From Mya arenaria (taxonomy: Eukaryota > Mollusca > Bivalvia > Myida > Myidae), in contig NC_069127.1 of the NCBI RefSeq assembly GCF_026914265.1, forward strand, positions 68,978,723 to 69,042,722: DNA of 64,000 nucleotides, in the 5' to 3' direction. Position numbers and translations under genes: made by a program. A model generated the notes under the pieces. It was not told the DNA's origin. It saw only the letters and a program-made list of their open reading frames with translations, and did no database searches. Below are positions 47,003-59,116 of this stretch, one piece after another; the stretch's first letter is position 1; each line of letters begins with the position of its first letter.

Positions 47003-48050
47003 AGACTATTTTTTTTACTTGAACTATTATTTCCGATATTTTTGATTATTTTAGACCATAATCAGAGCAATTTGAATTAAACGTATTGAACGAATATATA
47101 TTTTAAATGTACAGAACCCAGATACTCTCAGAAATATTTGATTTGTTTGTAAAACTTCTAGTAAATCACTTTAATTGAAATTGCCACAAGTATGTTATTC
47201 TTTATGTTGTTATTTTTGTTTATACATCAGTCATCTTTGGTCAAGTACGTTATGTCATATTTCATCCCCCCCATCCGCTATAATATATATTATGTTGTTA
47301 AACTTTTACCCTGAACAAGTCGCCATTAACACACCACCGTAAATTGATTGTTCCATGAATAACTATGTATCGTATTTCCACATGTATTTGCTTAACTGTA
47401 TAATGTGGTGAAATAAAACGGTTTTTGAGTTTAGTTGAGTTGAGTTGAGTTGAGTTGAACAACATGATAAAAGAAAAGATGTATCCATTTGATGTATCAT
47501 TCGAAGAAGTATGCCGCCATAGCGATTTACGGAATATTCTTCAATACGATAAGTGGTTCTAGAAGCGTTTCAAATGCAACTAATGCGCTTGAAAACGGAT
47601 TGCACAGTTTAGGCATTACAATAATAATTCGTAACGAGATATATTTTGTAACCAGAAATAATTTAGAGAGCAAAGTGAGGGATTGCTTAATGGATTAATT
47701 ATTTAGTGAGTAAACCAATTTTGAATCGTTTATATGATAAAAAAGCATGTATTCATCAATTATTATGTAGTCAATTTCAAAAATAATAATTAGTATTTAA
47801 TTTATTTCGGTATTTTATTAAGAGGAGTTATTTCATTGTGATTGTTCATTTAACAATACTTAAAGAAAATACAAGATATTGAGATTTACTCACATGTCAT
47901 TCTTTTTTTAAATTGATTAATGCTAAAGAACGTTGATTTCGTTCTACGTCGATTAAATAAAAATGGATTGTTTTGATAATGCCTTTTTAAGAACACTTAT
48001 TGTATTTATTTTGGGAGTAGATTAATTGAAACATGTATTTTCCCTTTTGT
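47003..48050. other. Spacer; possible LINE 3' tail ending in (GTTGA)n
   Basis: A passage at 47330-47430 ends GGTGAAATAAAACGGTTTTTG and runs straight into a (GTTGA)n tract (about 47432-47459). Short tandem tails like this end several LINE families, but no reverse-transcriptase sequence is attached. A 69-codon open frame at 47489-47698 has no family match. Confidence 0.35.
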
Positions 48051-48074
48051 CCTTGTGGTTTATTTGACCTCTCC

Positions 48075-48345
48075 CAACACAAAGTATATTGAAGGGGAAC
48101 TGTTACGTGCTAACAGTACGTTTATCGATCTTTCACTTCCACTTTCTTCCCTCCTCGTTTGTGAAGCCTCTTTCAACACCAAGTATGGTAGAGTGGAACT
48201 GTTACGTGCTAACAGTACGTGTATCAATCTTTCACTTCCACTTTCTTCCCTCCTCGTTTGTGAAGCCTCTTTCAACACCAAGTATGGTAGAGTGGAACTG
48301 TTACGTGCTAAGAGTACGGTCAGCAATCCTTCCCTCCTTTATCTT
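48075..48345. repeat. 99-bp tandem triplication
   Basis: GGAACTGTTACGTGCTAACA occurs at 48096, 48195 and 48294 (third with AAGA), an exact 99-bp period, i.e. 33 codons. Because the period is a multiple of three, several frames on both strands stay open through it. None shows a domain or splice context. The third copy breaks down near 48330. Confidence 0.9.
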
Positions 48346-51300
48346 CTCTTCTTGTTTATTGTAACCATCTTTCGGCACTACGTATGAATATTTATGTGAA
48401 TCAAAGCGCTGAAAGCGCTGAGGAATTTCAACACTTGCGAAGTTGAGAGGTGGGATTCATATGTTTCACAACAACGTACGAGTTCACGGCTTTAATTTTA
48501 TTGATATATATATACATAGAACATATATACAGTGAAAGATGAAAGTAATGTACTATGTAGAATATTTTGAACATTTTAGGGTTTGGAAGTTTGTTATTTC
48601 GAAGTAGTTGAAAGGGAAATATAGATACACGAGTTGATATGAAATGTATGTCATTGCATATTTTAATGCAGTAAGTATGCATAATCTGGTCATCTTTTTA
48701 AACACATCCAGGCATTTATTCTACAAGATGTAAATATTGTTTCCAAGGGATAAGTTTCACGATGGAAATGAATATCATGTTTATGTTGAAAAATTGATAT
48801 GAAAATGACATCTGTATGCAGACAGACCAATGGAAATGAATAACATAGCAAATGAAAAGCTTTTTGTATAAACGAGTAGTACATTCAGTAATTGTCTGTG
48901 TTGGAAATATGTATGTGAGCAAACTATGCATGTTTTGATGAGGTTGGCAATAAACACATGTGTATATGCACATGTAATATGTATTAACATTATCAATATA
49001 TACACTGAAAGAACATGTATAAATGTATGAATGAAACATTTAGTTACAATGTGTTATCAGTGTTTATGCATCATTTCCAATAAAAGTATCAGTATAAAGC
49101 AACAACTGGTACAAAATATGTACAAATAAGTTATTAAGCACTGCTGGCTTGACGAGTTCTAAACAGCAATAAGATTAACAAAAAGAACAAGTATAAGCAT
49201 TTTCAATCAGTTTATAATATATTTTGAAATTGCACACGTGATAAAAGCAAAAGCTGCCAGCACTATTGTTGAAACGAGGAAAACGTGAACATAAAATAAG
49301 ATATTGCAGTTCTGTAAGACTTTAATTTCTAGATACATGGAAATATTTGAGCATAAAATGTATGTGAAAAACATTGAGTAAATTATCCATCTTAAGAATG
49401 AGTGATGAAGGTGAAAAAAATTTTACATGCCATATCAACAAAGCTACAATACACGTATTGTTTTTGTTAGCTAATTTCAGTGTGTAATACACAAACTGGT
49501 CATGTGCGAAACTAGTATCTTACTGAAGGCTACTGTGAACTGCTAAGCAGACTTTTTGACTGACATTCAGTGTAAGAAGTACTTTTTAACACAATTATTT
49601 AATTTCATAGTTCATTGACTGAAGAAGACAGTCAAGAAATAATGTAACAAACTATTTTGAAGTTGAATGCAGTTGATATTTCAACAAATATTGAATGAAA
49701 TGCTAAATGTATATTTAAGGCTGGAATGTTTTAATGTAATGTAAATGTTTGGAGTTGATTGCAGTAAATTTTATGGTTTTATTTTTACTTGCAAGGAAGA
49801 CACTAGTGACATTTTTGTTTGATAATTTATATTTGAACTTATTCCTGCTAAATTATATCTATTTTTCAGTTTGACATGAAATGGAAATGAACTGTATAGA
49901 TATTGTATTGTTATCATGGAATGCCAGTTTAAGTGTATGCATGAGTTTTAGTAATGGTATGGAAATATGTAAGAGTTAGATCGGGTAGATGAAAATGACA
50001 AAAATGCAAACTAAAATCAGTGAAAACAAAACATTTTATTTTAATGGGTCATTGCAGCATTGCTATATTATGATGGCACAGTGTAATTGCAAGCATGTTT
50101 AGTTGTGGTGTACGAATGAGTAAGAAATAAGCATCGTTAATGTAGACATGGATTGTTTGTCATTAGTCAGTAAAATATACATCGAAATTGGCTGATAGAA
50201 TGAACAGAGCATCCGAAAAGTTTAAGGTCAATTTGTGGTATATCTCATATTCAACACAACTGACAGTTTGTGTGCTCCTCCCCTCATGATTGCCATGGCA
50301 AAAGGGCAATGGTCCATTAAGAACTTCTAAATGTTTTTCGGGATAGTGGCTTGAAGGCATGTTACGTCACAGCTGAGTACATCAAAGCTGAGTACATCAA
50401 TACCGCAAATGGTGGTGTTGACCCCCTGAAGGCTTCAGTTTTCTGAAAGTACGTGTACCACATACATATATTTCATAGTCATTAATATGCATTGCATACT
50501 ATAGCATGATAAAATTAAGAAGTGATTACATAAATTTTTTTTAGATACCTAATAGAAACTTTTAGTTTTATTTTATTTGTGCTGCAATTTCTAAGTAGTT
50601 GTCTATGTTACATGCACACACAAACAATTCTAGATAAACAAGAGATATCATATGAAGATGAAATGATGGTGGGAACCGATTCACTTCTGAAAAATACATG
50701 TATTTAAAGTATGATGGAAAAAGCAATTGATTAAGTGAAAGAGCAGATTTGCGGAATTGATTCTGTTGTGATGACAATGTGAGTGTTACCCTGACCTTTG
50801 GGAAGGGATGTGAGCATTGCTTATGATTAGAAGCCGTTATGGGCCGAATGAAATTTGGATTTTTTAAAGATCCCTTGATACTTGACACATTCAGAGACAG
50901 GACATGAATTTGTTTACTATGCTTATATATAATATGCAATGCAATATAAAGCACTGTATGGAAATAATTAGTAAATAAAACCTGACCTTTGTGCTCTGGG
51001 TATCTGAATTACATGCAACATGTCAATCAAAAATATGCCAAACTACATGGAAACCCTTACAATTTATGTATGACAAAGTTTAAGAACAGACACAGCCACC
51101 TTGACTCAATGCATAGGACACATAGGCAATGATAGCCACTACATGCTTAATGAATGTTAAGATGACGGAATTGCATAGGAGGTAACGGAATTGCATAGGA
51201 CACCTAGGCAATGATAGGCACTACATGATCATTCAATGAGCGTTAAGGTGACAGAATTGCATATCGATTCAAGTCAATGGAAAGGGCAAATAAAATACTG

Positions 51301-52170
51301 ATTGGAATGGTTAATGAACTGGATTGAACTACTCTGGTACAATTCTCAGTATTGTGCAAAGTGATCTCGATCTTTATCAAGTTCAACTAATGTCACAAAA
51401 ATTTGTATGGCATACTCCAGATCATTATTATAATATATTTTATGTTAAAATCAATGGCATGCCTAAATGAAATTACCTTTTAGTTTGACTTGTGCGTCAT
51501 TGACAAGGCAGCTACCACTTGAACATGTTTAAGAACGAAGTTAGCTCGAAAATGAACTTCCTCCATTATCACAATAATTGCTTGATCCTCCCCTGAGGAC
51601 TTTGATGGTGCATGTTATCTTCCTGAAGCAAACATTTTAATATTCATTGCCTTCTACAGCATCTTCCCCTAGGAAGCAACATAGAGGCTGGCCAAAATGA
51701 AACTGATGTGCTTCCAGTATCTCAACATGAACTTTATCCATATATGACGACTAAGTTAATTTGTTAATTACATTTTCAACAAAGCATAAACCTTTGCAGG
51801 CTGATATTCAATGAATAGTCTGTCATGTAATATTTCATTTGAATAATGTTTAGAATGGAACCGCTATTTTTTTAAACAGAAGAGGTCATGACATTTTATA
51901 ATCATTGTATCAATACAGCAAAATTTACTTCCCGATTTTTTCTAAAGACTGAGTATATATCATCACCTTAGTGCAATAACTCATTAACTGTAAAAGGAAG
52001 TAGAGGCAGATATAGAGATCTTGCACTAAGGTAAGGATATATGCATGTAAATATCACTCATAGGCAGACAGACTAATTATAAGCGTGAATCAGTTGAGTA
52101 AAATCACATGCATAAACATAATCATTTTCAAAATAAATAAAAACTATTATTCTTTTAGATGCACCATACT
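48346..52170. other. Long gene-free stretch
   Basis: About 3.8 kb of AT-rich sequence without convincing exons. The only structure seen is a local imperfect duplication of about 75 bp at 51105-51255 (ATAGGACACATAGGCAATGA and ATAGGACACCTAGGCAATGA). Several short open frames are isolated and unsupported. Confidence 0.45.
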
Positions 52171-52184
52171 GATTTTAACTCCAA

Positions 52185-52400
52185 ATGGAAATAATTTCAC
52201 AAAAGATTAAGCCTATGTCTAATATTGAAACCATACCTGAACTTAACGGATGCACACAATACTCTCTTCTCTGCAAGGGAGGTATGTGCTACCTGAAGAG
52301 GCACCACTTCAACAGAGAATGGGTTGACCAGCGACTGTCCCAGATACACATATTCCCAAGGTTCTTTATCCTAGATGCCAGGACCAAATTGGTGTTGTGA
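52185..52400 (+). CDS. Small open frame, 71 codons, unknown
   Basis: Begins MEIISQKIKPMSNIETIPEL and includes CTQYSLLCKGGMCYLKRHHF, then RFFILDARTKLVL and TGA. An AG preceded by pyrimidines (TATTCTTTTAG, 52159) lies just upstream. The sequence looks more protein-like than its surroundings and might be a fragment of a transposon or an exon, but I recognise no family. An open frame on the opposite strand overlaps it. Confidence 0.25.
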   Translation: MEIISQKIKPMSNIETIPELNGCTQYSLLCKGGMCYLKRHHFNREWVDQRLSQIHIFPRFFILDARTKLVL

Positions 52401-52844
52401 GTCAACACTTTGTGACATCCATTGTAACATGTCCTGACCACATCCTTTAATGCAAGGCCATGCTTGTGATGGCATTCTTTAACTTCAATTGGTTGTGTAG
52501 TTGGTAAGTATACAGTGTTGCATGTCACAGACAGCAAGAGTCAGTAACATTTTAGCCTCATCCCCAGCCTTAACGGACAGTCGTTCAGGTTTATTGTAGG
52601 TTGTTGTATCACTGTCATCTAACAGGTCATTTATGGATGACATCTGAAAAAAGTCATTGTGCAGAGCTGATTAATTTACATGTCTTTTAAAAAATATTAG
52701 AAATGAGGGGAAAGACTTGGAACATAAGGACTTTTAATCGCAGTAAAAGGTAAGTTAAAGATTTATATCATTGAAGCAGATTTAAACTCCAATATCAAAT
52801 TTCTAACCCGTACAACTATACACTAAAGGCATTTTATGCAAGAC

Positions 52845-53165
52845 TGAAACCTGTTCAACTCCAAGAGCTTGAGTAAAAGCTGTTCAACTCCAAGAACTTA
52901 AGTAAAAGCTGTTTAACTCCAAAATCAAGAATGAAAGCTGTTAAACACCGAGATCCTGAATGAAAGCCATTCAACTCCAAGATCAAGAATGAAAGGCATT
53001 CAACTCCAAGATCAAGAATGAAAGGCATTCAACTCCAAGATTAAGAATGAAAGCCATTCAACACCAAGATTGTCCACATTCAATATTGTTCATATATATA
53101 TTGTTCAAGATGATATAAAGTTCAACTCCAAAAATTAAATGATATATTGTTTAACTCCAGATGAA
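52845..53165. repeat. 29-30 bp tandem repeat, about 8-10 copies
   Basis: Unit ATTCAACTCCAAGATCAAGA, ATGAAAGGC (29 bp), cleanest at 52970-53060. Earlier units read CTGTTCAACTCCAAGAACTT. The array breaks up after 53075 with scattered TTCAACTCCA words to about 53165. Confidence 0.88.
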
Positions 53166-53448
53166 TAAAATACATGCACGGTAGATCAATGTTTAATTGA
53201 AAGCAAGTCATACAACTATGTGCTCGGTAGGTCACCTTTGTTGACAAAAAACACAGGCTATGTAGATCATGAACGCATCAACCGATAAAAAGTAAATCAA
53301 TTCCTTTAAAATGTGCTCGGTAAATTAATCATCTATGTAAGAAATAGCGATTAAAGCCATAGTGCAGACATCAATATTTACATACACATGTTAAAACTGT
53401 GAGGCATTTCCTGTTAATGGGTCCTGCTTAGAAAGTCGCTATGTTCTA

Positions 53449-53698
53449 ATGCACCAGTCAATTGTAGCCACGGCCCCTCCAGGTCCGGGGAATAGCGGGA
53501 ACTTTGACTTTCGGTCTAGCCAAGACCGGGTAAAACCCCCGCCCTGCGAGGAACGAACTGATGGTAAAATCCCCGTCAAATTCCTCTGCATCCAGTGACC
53601 CTAAGTAAGGCACATTCCCCGCTATATTTGGCGCGGATATCCCCGGTATACCCCCGGACCTGGGGGTTGGGGGGCGTGGTTACAATTAACTGGTTCAT
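53449..53698. mobile_element. MITE-like element, about 250 bp, GC-rich
   Basis: Left end ATGCACCAGTCAATTGTAGC, CACGGCCC and right end GGGCGTGGTTACAATTAACT, GGTTCAT are inverted repeats of roughly 35 bp with few mismatches. The interior is markedly GC-rich (CCCCGCCCTGCGAGG, CCCCCGGACCTGGGGG) against an AT-rich background. Open frames on both strands here are by-products. The ends match a motif I associate with bivalve repeats. Confidence 0.7.
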
Positions 53699-54403
53699 AA
53701 TTGTAGCAGTTGTCCCACAATTGCTAATACTTAGAAGTGTGCAAAAAATACCTCTAAAAAGCTGTCCACATCTTACTAAAATATTGATGCTTACTCGGGA
53801 TTCCCAAAATACTGAACTACATTCATGGTACAACTACGTAGAAGGTCACCTAAGGTCACGAAACTGTGAACGCCACGAACGTCACGAATGCATAAATAAA
53901 CGAAAAGCGAAATGTACGTCATCAAAATTAGCTAGATGAACTTCACAAATTCACAGCGTAATCTGAACAAATTAAATAATAGAATAAACATGCAGGTTCA
54001 TGATTAAGGCTGCTTTATTTAGGTCACGCACATAAGCAACGCACATTGACAACCGGTAAACACCGATATTTGCACAAAGAACAACATACAATGTAGATAA
54101 TGAAGCAAATTCAATAACTATCATGCCACGCACACGTGAAGCCGTTCGTGAGTAACAATCTGATTATCAAATACTTACAATACACAATTAATCGAGCTGA
54201 TGTCCATGAGACACTCTTAGGCAGGGCGCTTACAAAATGGCGACGATCGGAAAATTGAAATGACTATGCTCAATACAGGCGGAATAATTTGTATTATATG
54301 TCTTATCGATATACGGCTTCAAAAAAGCATTCACTTTGTTCATTTGTTTATTGTTCAGTGAAATATTGTTTACATATCCTTTCATTTTCATATATCTAAA
54401 CAG

Positions 54404-54580
54404 CTTCAGAAACGACAACAACAACTACTAAGACTACCACTACCACTTCCACACTACTAGTTACATCATGTGCGTTTTCAACAGATTGTTCAGGTATAGC
54501 GAATTCGGACTGCATCGATGGTACGTGCTAGTGTACAGACTGGTTTCGATATTACCCGGGGTCGAACATTTGCACAACAG
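54404..54580 (+). pseudogene. EB/EGF-like cysteine-rich module exon with in-frame TAG
   Basis: A 177-base exon with acceptor TATCTAAACAG and donor ACAACAG|GTACGT, phase 1 at both ends, as is typical of extracellular modules. It encodes a Thr-rich stretch (SETTTTTKTTTTTST) then six cysteines: CAFSTDCSGIANSDC, IDGTC, (stop) CTDWFRYYPGSNIC. Spacing C-x5-C-x7-C-x4-C-x-C-x12-C fits an EB or EGF-like domain of a secreted or membrane protein. A TAG codon sits at the single residue between Cys 4 and Cys 5, where such domains usually have a Lys, Arg or Gln. No other module exon was found nearby, so this may be a relic or a solitary exon of a longer gene. Confidence 0.6.
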
Positions 54581-54692
54581 GTACGTTTTGGATTATCTTC
54601 AAATTCTCAGGCATGTACGAAAGACGAACTTTCCGTGGAAACAAATGAGGAGAGTTAACATTTCACTTCCGTCTCTCTCTTACATTTTGTAG

Positions 54693-57600
54693 GTCCTGTC
54701 ACGCTTTATATTTCACCTTGTAGGGTTTACGTTTGTTATTGGTCGGATGGTCATTCCTAAAAATGTCCGTTTCTTATAAAATGTAAATAAACGCTTATGA
54801 GTACTTTTCTGTGATATTATTTACGCAAGAAAAGTATCGCTTGCAGCGATTTATAAATCCCTAAACCGGAACGAAATTTCAGAATGGAATTCCATGCTTA
54901 CCTTAATCGCTTACTTAGATGTTGTCAAATACTTGTTAAAGTCCATCTTTAACGGACGTTGAGTGATATACTGCAATATTGGTTAATGTTAGTGTATCTT
55001 TAGACGTATTTTAGAAACTGGTATTTATTCTTTGAGTAGTCTGGGCGCAACTACAGTTGAGAACACATATACCTAGTTTCAAATCAAGACCACGGGCAAA
55101 GTGCTTAAGGGGAAGCATCTGAACAAGTATCTCCGTCTGTACGCGCTTATTTTAGTTTGTTACATAATTTATTGATTTAAAACCAATAACGCTACTGTGT
55201 TTCACCCTCGTCCCCTTCCAATGACAAGGTTACTTTGTTAAAGACGGCGGTAAATAGAACTCTATGAATTAGAATCTTATCGGTTCTAGGGACGACATCG
55301 TGAATAATAAGATTATGAATTAAATATCTAATTCAAAAGGGAATGGCCTAGTTAACTGTATTTCAATCATGGCGTACTAAGAGCAGCGTACGGCATATAA
55401 TTAGTATTTTGAATCACATTGTCAAAATGCTAAGCATTCTACTTGTATCCAAATTATAGCACGTTGCACGAACACAGGATATTCCATAGCAAATTATCCT
55501 TTGAATAAAAAAGACACAACATACAAGTGGCAATGTTTATTGGCAGTTTTGGTACATGTTTGTCTTCCTGAAGGTTATAAGATATAAGTTTCCTTATATA
55601 TCTCAATGTAAAAAACATAAACTTCGGGCTGGAACATAATCGATTACTCGCGTTTCACGTCTATGACAACCATTCATTCCTTCATGTCCATGTTAAATGC
55701 AATTGATTAAAACAATAAAAAGTATGTCATGATATTCCTTAAACCAATCACTTACTTTGAACTTCAACCCCATTAATAAATTCTCGACACTCCAGAATTT
55801 GGCGTTATTTTATTTCAACAGAAAGTATATTAATCTCTGAGATAGTCGTATAATTTTTCTTCTGATTATGTATTGGACTAAATTTAAAGTATACAATCAG
55901 TTATTTGTTTGCTTTACTCAGTGGTTAACCAAATATTGACGTAGGGTTAGCCTAAAAATTAAAGAGCTCATCCTGAAACAATTCCGGGCTCTTGGTATCA
56001 AGTTATAACATACCTTTATGCATACAACATAGCAGATATTTAGTGCCCCCTGAAAACAAATGTCCTTACTTATAATCGTCACCTTAAGCTTACAAAATGC
56101 CTTAAGAAATCGGGTCATGATTAAAAATCTTAAACTATTATTGTGCAAAATAACATAATTTTGAACACAAAAATGTTTTGTTTCTAGTTTGTCCCTCTTC
56201 GTTTGGCGATACCCATACCCGGCGAGCAAGCAAGATCATGTGGACGAATATCATTATCCTAGATATAAGCCCAACGACCCTAAAGAATTGCTTCAACCAG
56301 TGAAGCGCTAGTCCCTCTTGTACTTGCGTTAATTGGAGCGCGTCCACGCAACGATGTAGGCTGGAAAAAGAAGTTCCGTCCTCCTACTATATGGGGTCGT
56401 CCGGCTGGGAGTGGTACACCCGAAACTGTGCATAAGTTCGTAGATCTTCTGTGTCTAACATGATGATTAGTCGTTACGGTCTTATAGGGCAAAACGATAG
56501 AAATCAACTATTGCGCGTTTATTATCCTTCGGAATAGATAATAATGCTAGAAACTTGTTCTGAAATGTACTAATTAACATATGATACTGTATTGTAATTA
56601 GTTTATTTTTTCCTAAAACATTCTAAAAAACTGAGGCATATACACTAGTAAACTGTGCAATTGCCTTGATATATGTCTATGCGTGTTACCGGTACGTGAA
56701 GTTTCAAGAAATCAACATTTGGAGGGAAATGTGAAACATTCCATTTAATCATTCTTGTTTAACTATATTAGGATTTGCATTGTGCAACTCTTAGAAGAAG
56801 ACATACTTATGAGTATATGTTCCGAACTTTGATCAATATGATTCAGTATGGATACTGATAGAACAAATTAACCATTTGGTACAGTAATCTCATGCTATGG
56901 CTATATCGAATGAAGGACCAATTCAGGGAGAGAAGACAAAGGCTCGAACATAAAGAAACCGCAAAATGCAGAATAATTATTCAAGTACACATTATTTCTT
57001 ATATTGTCTCGTAATGATGCTCAGAATACATCATATGTGAACATTTTTAAATTGTCTTACCATCTTACTGTTTTAAACAGTATTAGTTGGATTTTTGAAG
57101 TTTTGTACATTTTGTGGAACGGGAAGTCCTAAGAAAAAAATATTTTTCTGAAGGAAAGATAGAATTGGACATGATTTGTACAAATTGATCCATTAATTAT
57201 GTATTTTTAGTAATAATAACTGATACAGTCCGAATCGCGATTGATTGGTTTAATGCATGTTTGTGTATTTTGCTCTAAACTTCGAAAAGGGAAACGGCAA
57301 TTCGCTCATGCAACATATGCATTTTTTTCTGTTAATGTCGATGAATTAAGAACGGTAAAGCTTGTTCTAAAGTACATTTTAAGATAAAATATGTGACATC
57401 ATTATAATCTACTAAGATAAATAGGTCAACAATTGTTTAACATTTCGTTAACCAAAGAACACAGTCAGGTAAATGTTGAATTGATTCAACTCGCCATAAA
57501 TATGTTAACAAAATATACCACGTCCATGAACTATTATTTCTGTACACAATGCGTCTCATGATTTGTTTGTTTTATTGTGTAACTTGTCACTATTATTGTA

Positions 57601-57945
57601 TAAATCTCTGACATTTGGCTTTTCGACAGACGGCCTTGTATAACATTAAATATTATGTTATGGTATGTATTAGTATGTTATGTATGTAAACAAGTATATT
57701 TTATAAATACATTTAGTATATTTTAAATAGACAAGATCAACATCACACACCAGGTCTCATATAGAAAGGTTAGATTATGCATTTAAAACTAATAATTGGT
57801 GTGTATTCTAAAGTAATTAGAACGTTAGACTCTATCTGTTGATAAAGAATCTAACACTTTCCCACTTTCCATTTCCCGCACTTGAAAAAAATACACGGAG
57901 GGGTCATAACTACAGTTTTAATCTTGCATCTTATTCAAAATTTTA
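54693..57945. other. Long stretch without a supported gene
   Basis: Minus-strand frames near 55918-56507 are the longest but show no domain. No tandem array or repeat family recognised. Upstream exons of the carboxylesterase pseudogene, which would encode its N-terminus, were not found here. Confidence 0.4.
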
Positions 57946-58354
57946 GGAGTAAACAAGCTTAACATTGTCTCGTCACAAGACTCCCGCTCCCGACAAGGCA
58001 CACGCCGTCATGGTCTTTATATATGGAGGTGCTTTCATTTCAGGCTCTGCAGACACGTATAACGGAGAGGAACTCGTCAATTATGGTAACGTCATCCTAG
58101 TAACGTTGAAATATAGATTTCGGGCCGCTGGGATTCCTGAGCACCATGGATGAGAACTGCCCGGGTAATTTTGGATTATGGGATCAGCGACTTGCACTAG
58201 AATGGGTAAATGACAACAAAGGATATTTTGGAGGAGACTCGGAGCGAATCACGATTTTCGTGGAATCTGCAGGGGCTATAGGTGTTGCGCTTCAATCCAT
58301 GCACCCAAGTGTTAATGGAAAGATATTCCAAAGGGCAATTTGTGAGAGCGAGGT
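57946..58354 (+). pseudogene. Type-B carboxylesterase/cholinesterase-like, N-terminal half
   Basis: After acceptor CAAAATTTTAG the frame gives GVNKLNIV, then shifts to APDKAHAVMVFIYGGAFISG (the oxyanion-hole strand, usually HGGGF/YGGAF) and NGEELVNYGNVILVTLKYR. A one-base insertion breaks the frame before GPLGFLSTMDENCPGNFGLW. Then come DQRLALEWVNDNKGYFGGDS and ITIFVESAGAIGVALQSM. The nucleophile elbow reads V-E-S-A-G where active esterases have G-E-S-A-G, so the first Gly is lost. The exon ends GCGAG|GTTTGA. With two frameshifts and the altered elbow, this copy is inactive. Neuroligin-like or other catalytically dead members also alter this motif, but the frameshifts argue for a pseudogene. 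Confidence 0.8.
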
Positions 58355-58639
58355 TTGATCGGTGATTTTTATTACTATGAACTTTACACGCGACATAACG
58401 TATATTGTAAATGCTATATCTGAGAGGGTGAATTGTATGAAAAAAAATTATATCATAATTTATTCGTAAAACTACATGTCTAAGACAGGGAAAAACTGAT
58501 GGAAGTTTTGATTGAAATGAATGAAAATGTAACACGACTTGGCAACTTTTTTGACAACGGTTTTATGTTCCTAAAGAGTTGCAAAATATTTCATCACACA
58601 GAAACATCGAGGAAATTGACTTTTCCGAAGCATTAATTT

Positions 58640-59116
58640 CACAAATGGGTTTAATCAGTACGAAGGCGGTATATCCATGCAGTACTTCACCGGGGGAGAT
58701 AACGAATACTTACAGCAAAAAAATCCGATTTCGATAACCTAATTCCTGACGCAACACTTGTAATTGGTAAGCTTCCGATCAAAGTAGTTCCGCTAATCGC
58801 TCATGAATACACAGACTGGAAGGATCTGTATAACAACAAAAATATACGACGTCAGTACGTACATATTTACGAAGATCTTCAGTTTGGTATTCCAGCAGTG
58901 GAAACTTCCCTTCTTCGCGCAGGAGGCGAAGGCCAGGGCGCAGAGTCCTTCAGGTTCCATTTCTTCCTTTCCCTGACCAACCGGTTTCCGACAATGATTG
59001 GAAATGCAGTGCACAAGAACATTCATATTTTTTTATATATCTCCCCTTTTCCTTCCATGAACCTTATATTTTTCTATAATGGGTTCTTGTCTGAGCCATC
59101 GCTGAAAAAGTACTAA
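58640..59116 (+). pseudogene. Type-B carboxylesterase/cholinesterase-like, C-terminal half
   Basis: Continues the esterase fold: NQYEGGISMQYFTGGDNEYL, a frameshift in an A-run (58718-58726), then DNLIPDATLVIGKLPIKVVP, YTDWKDLYNNKNIRRQYVHI and FGIPAVETSLLRAGG. It continues to FRFHFFLSLTNRFPTMIGNA, V, H, ending at TAA 59116. The PAV..SLLRAGG and P..IGNAVH segments correspond to the end of type-B esterases, where the catalytic His lies in a GA.HG motif; here GNAVHKN. The last about 30 codons (IFLYISPFPSMNLIFFYNG) may be read-through past a lost donor. Confidence 0.7.

Noticed and set aside
53595..53939. Plus-strand open frame of 114 codons
   Set aside because: Begins inside the MITE-like element and has no splice or domain support.
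55918..56507. Overlapping minus-strand frames of 69-103 codons
   Set aside because: Composition not protein-like over their length, no splice signals and no recognised domain.
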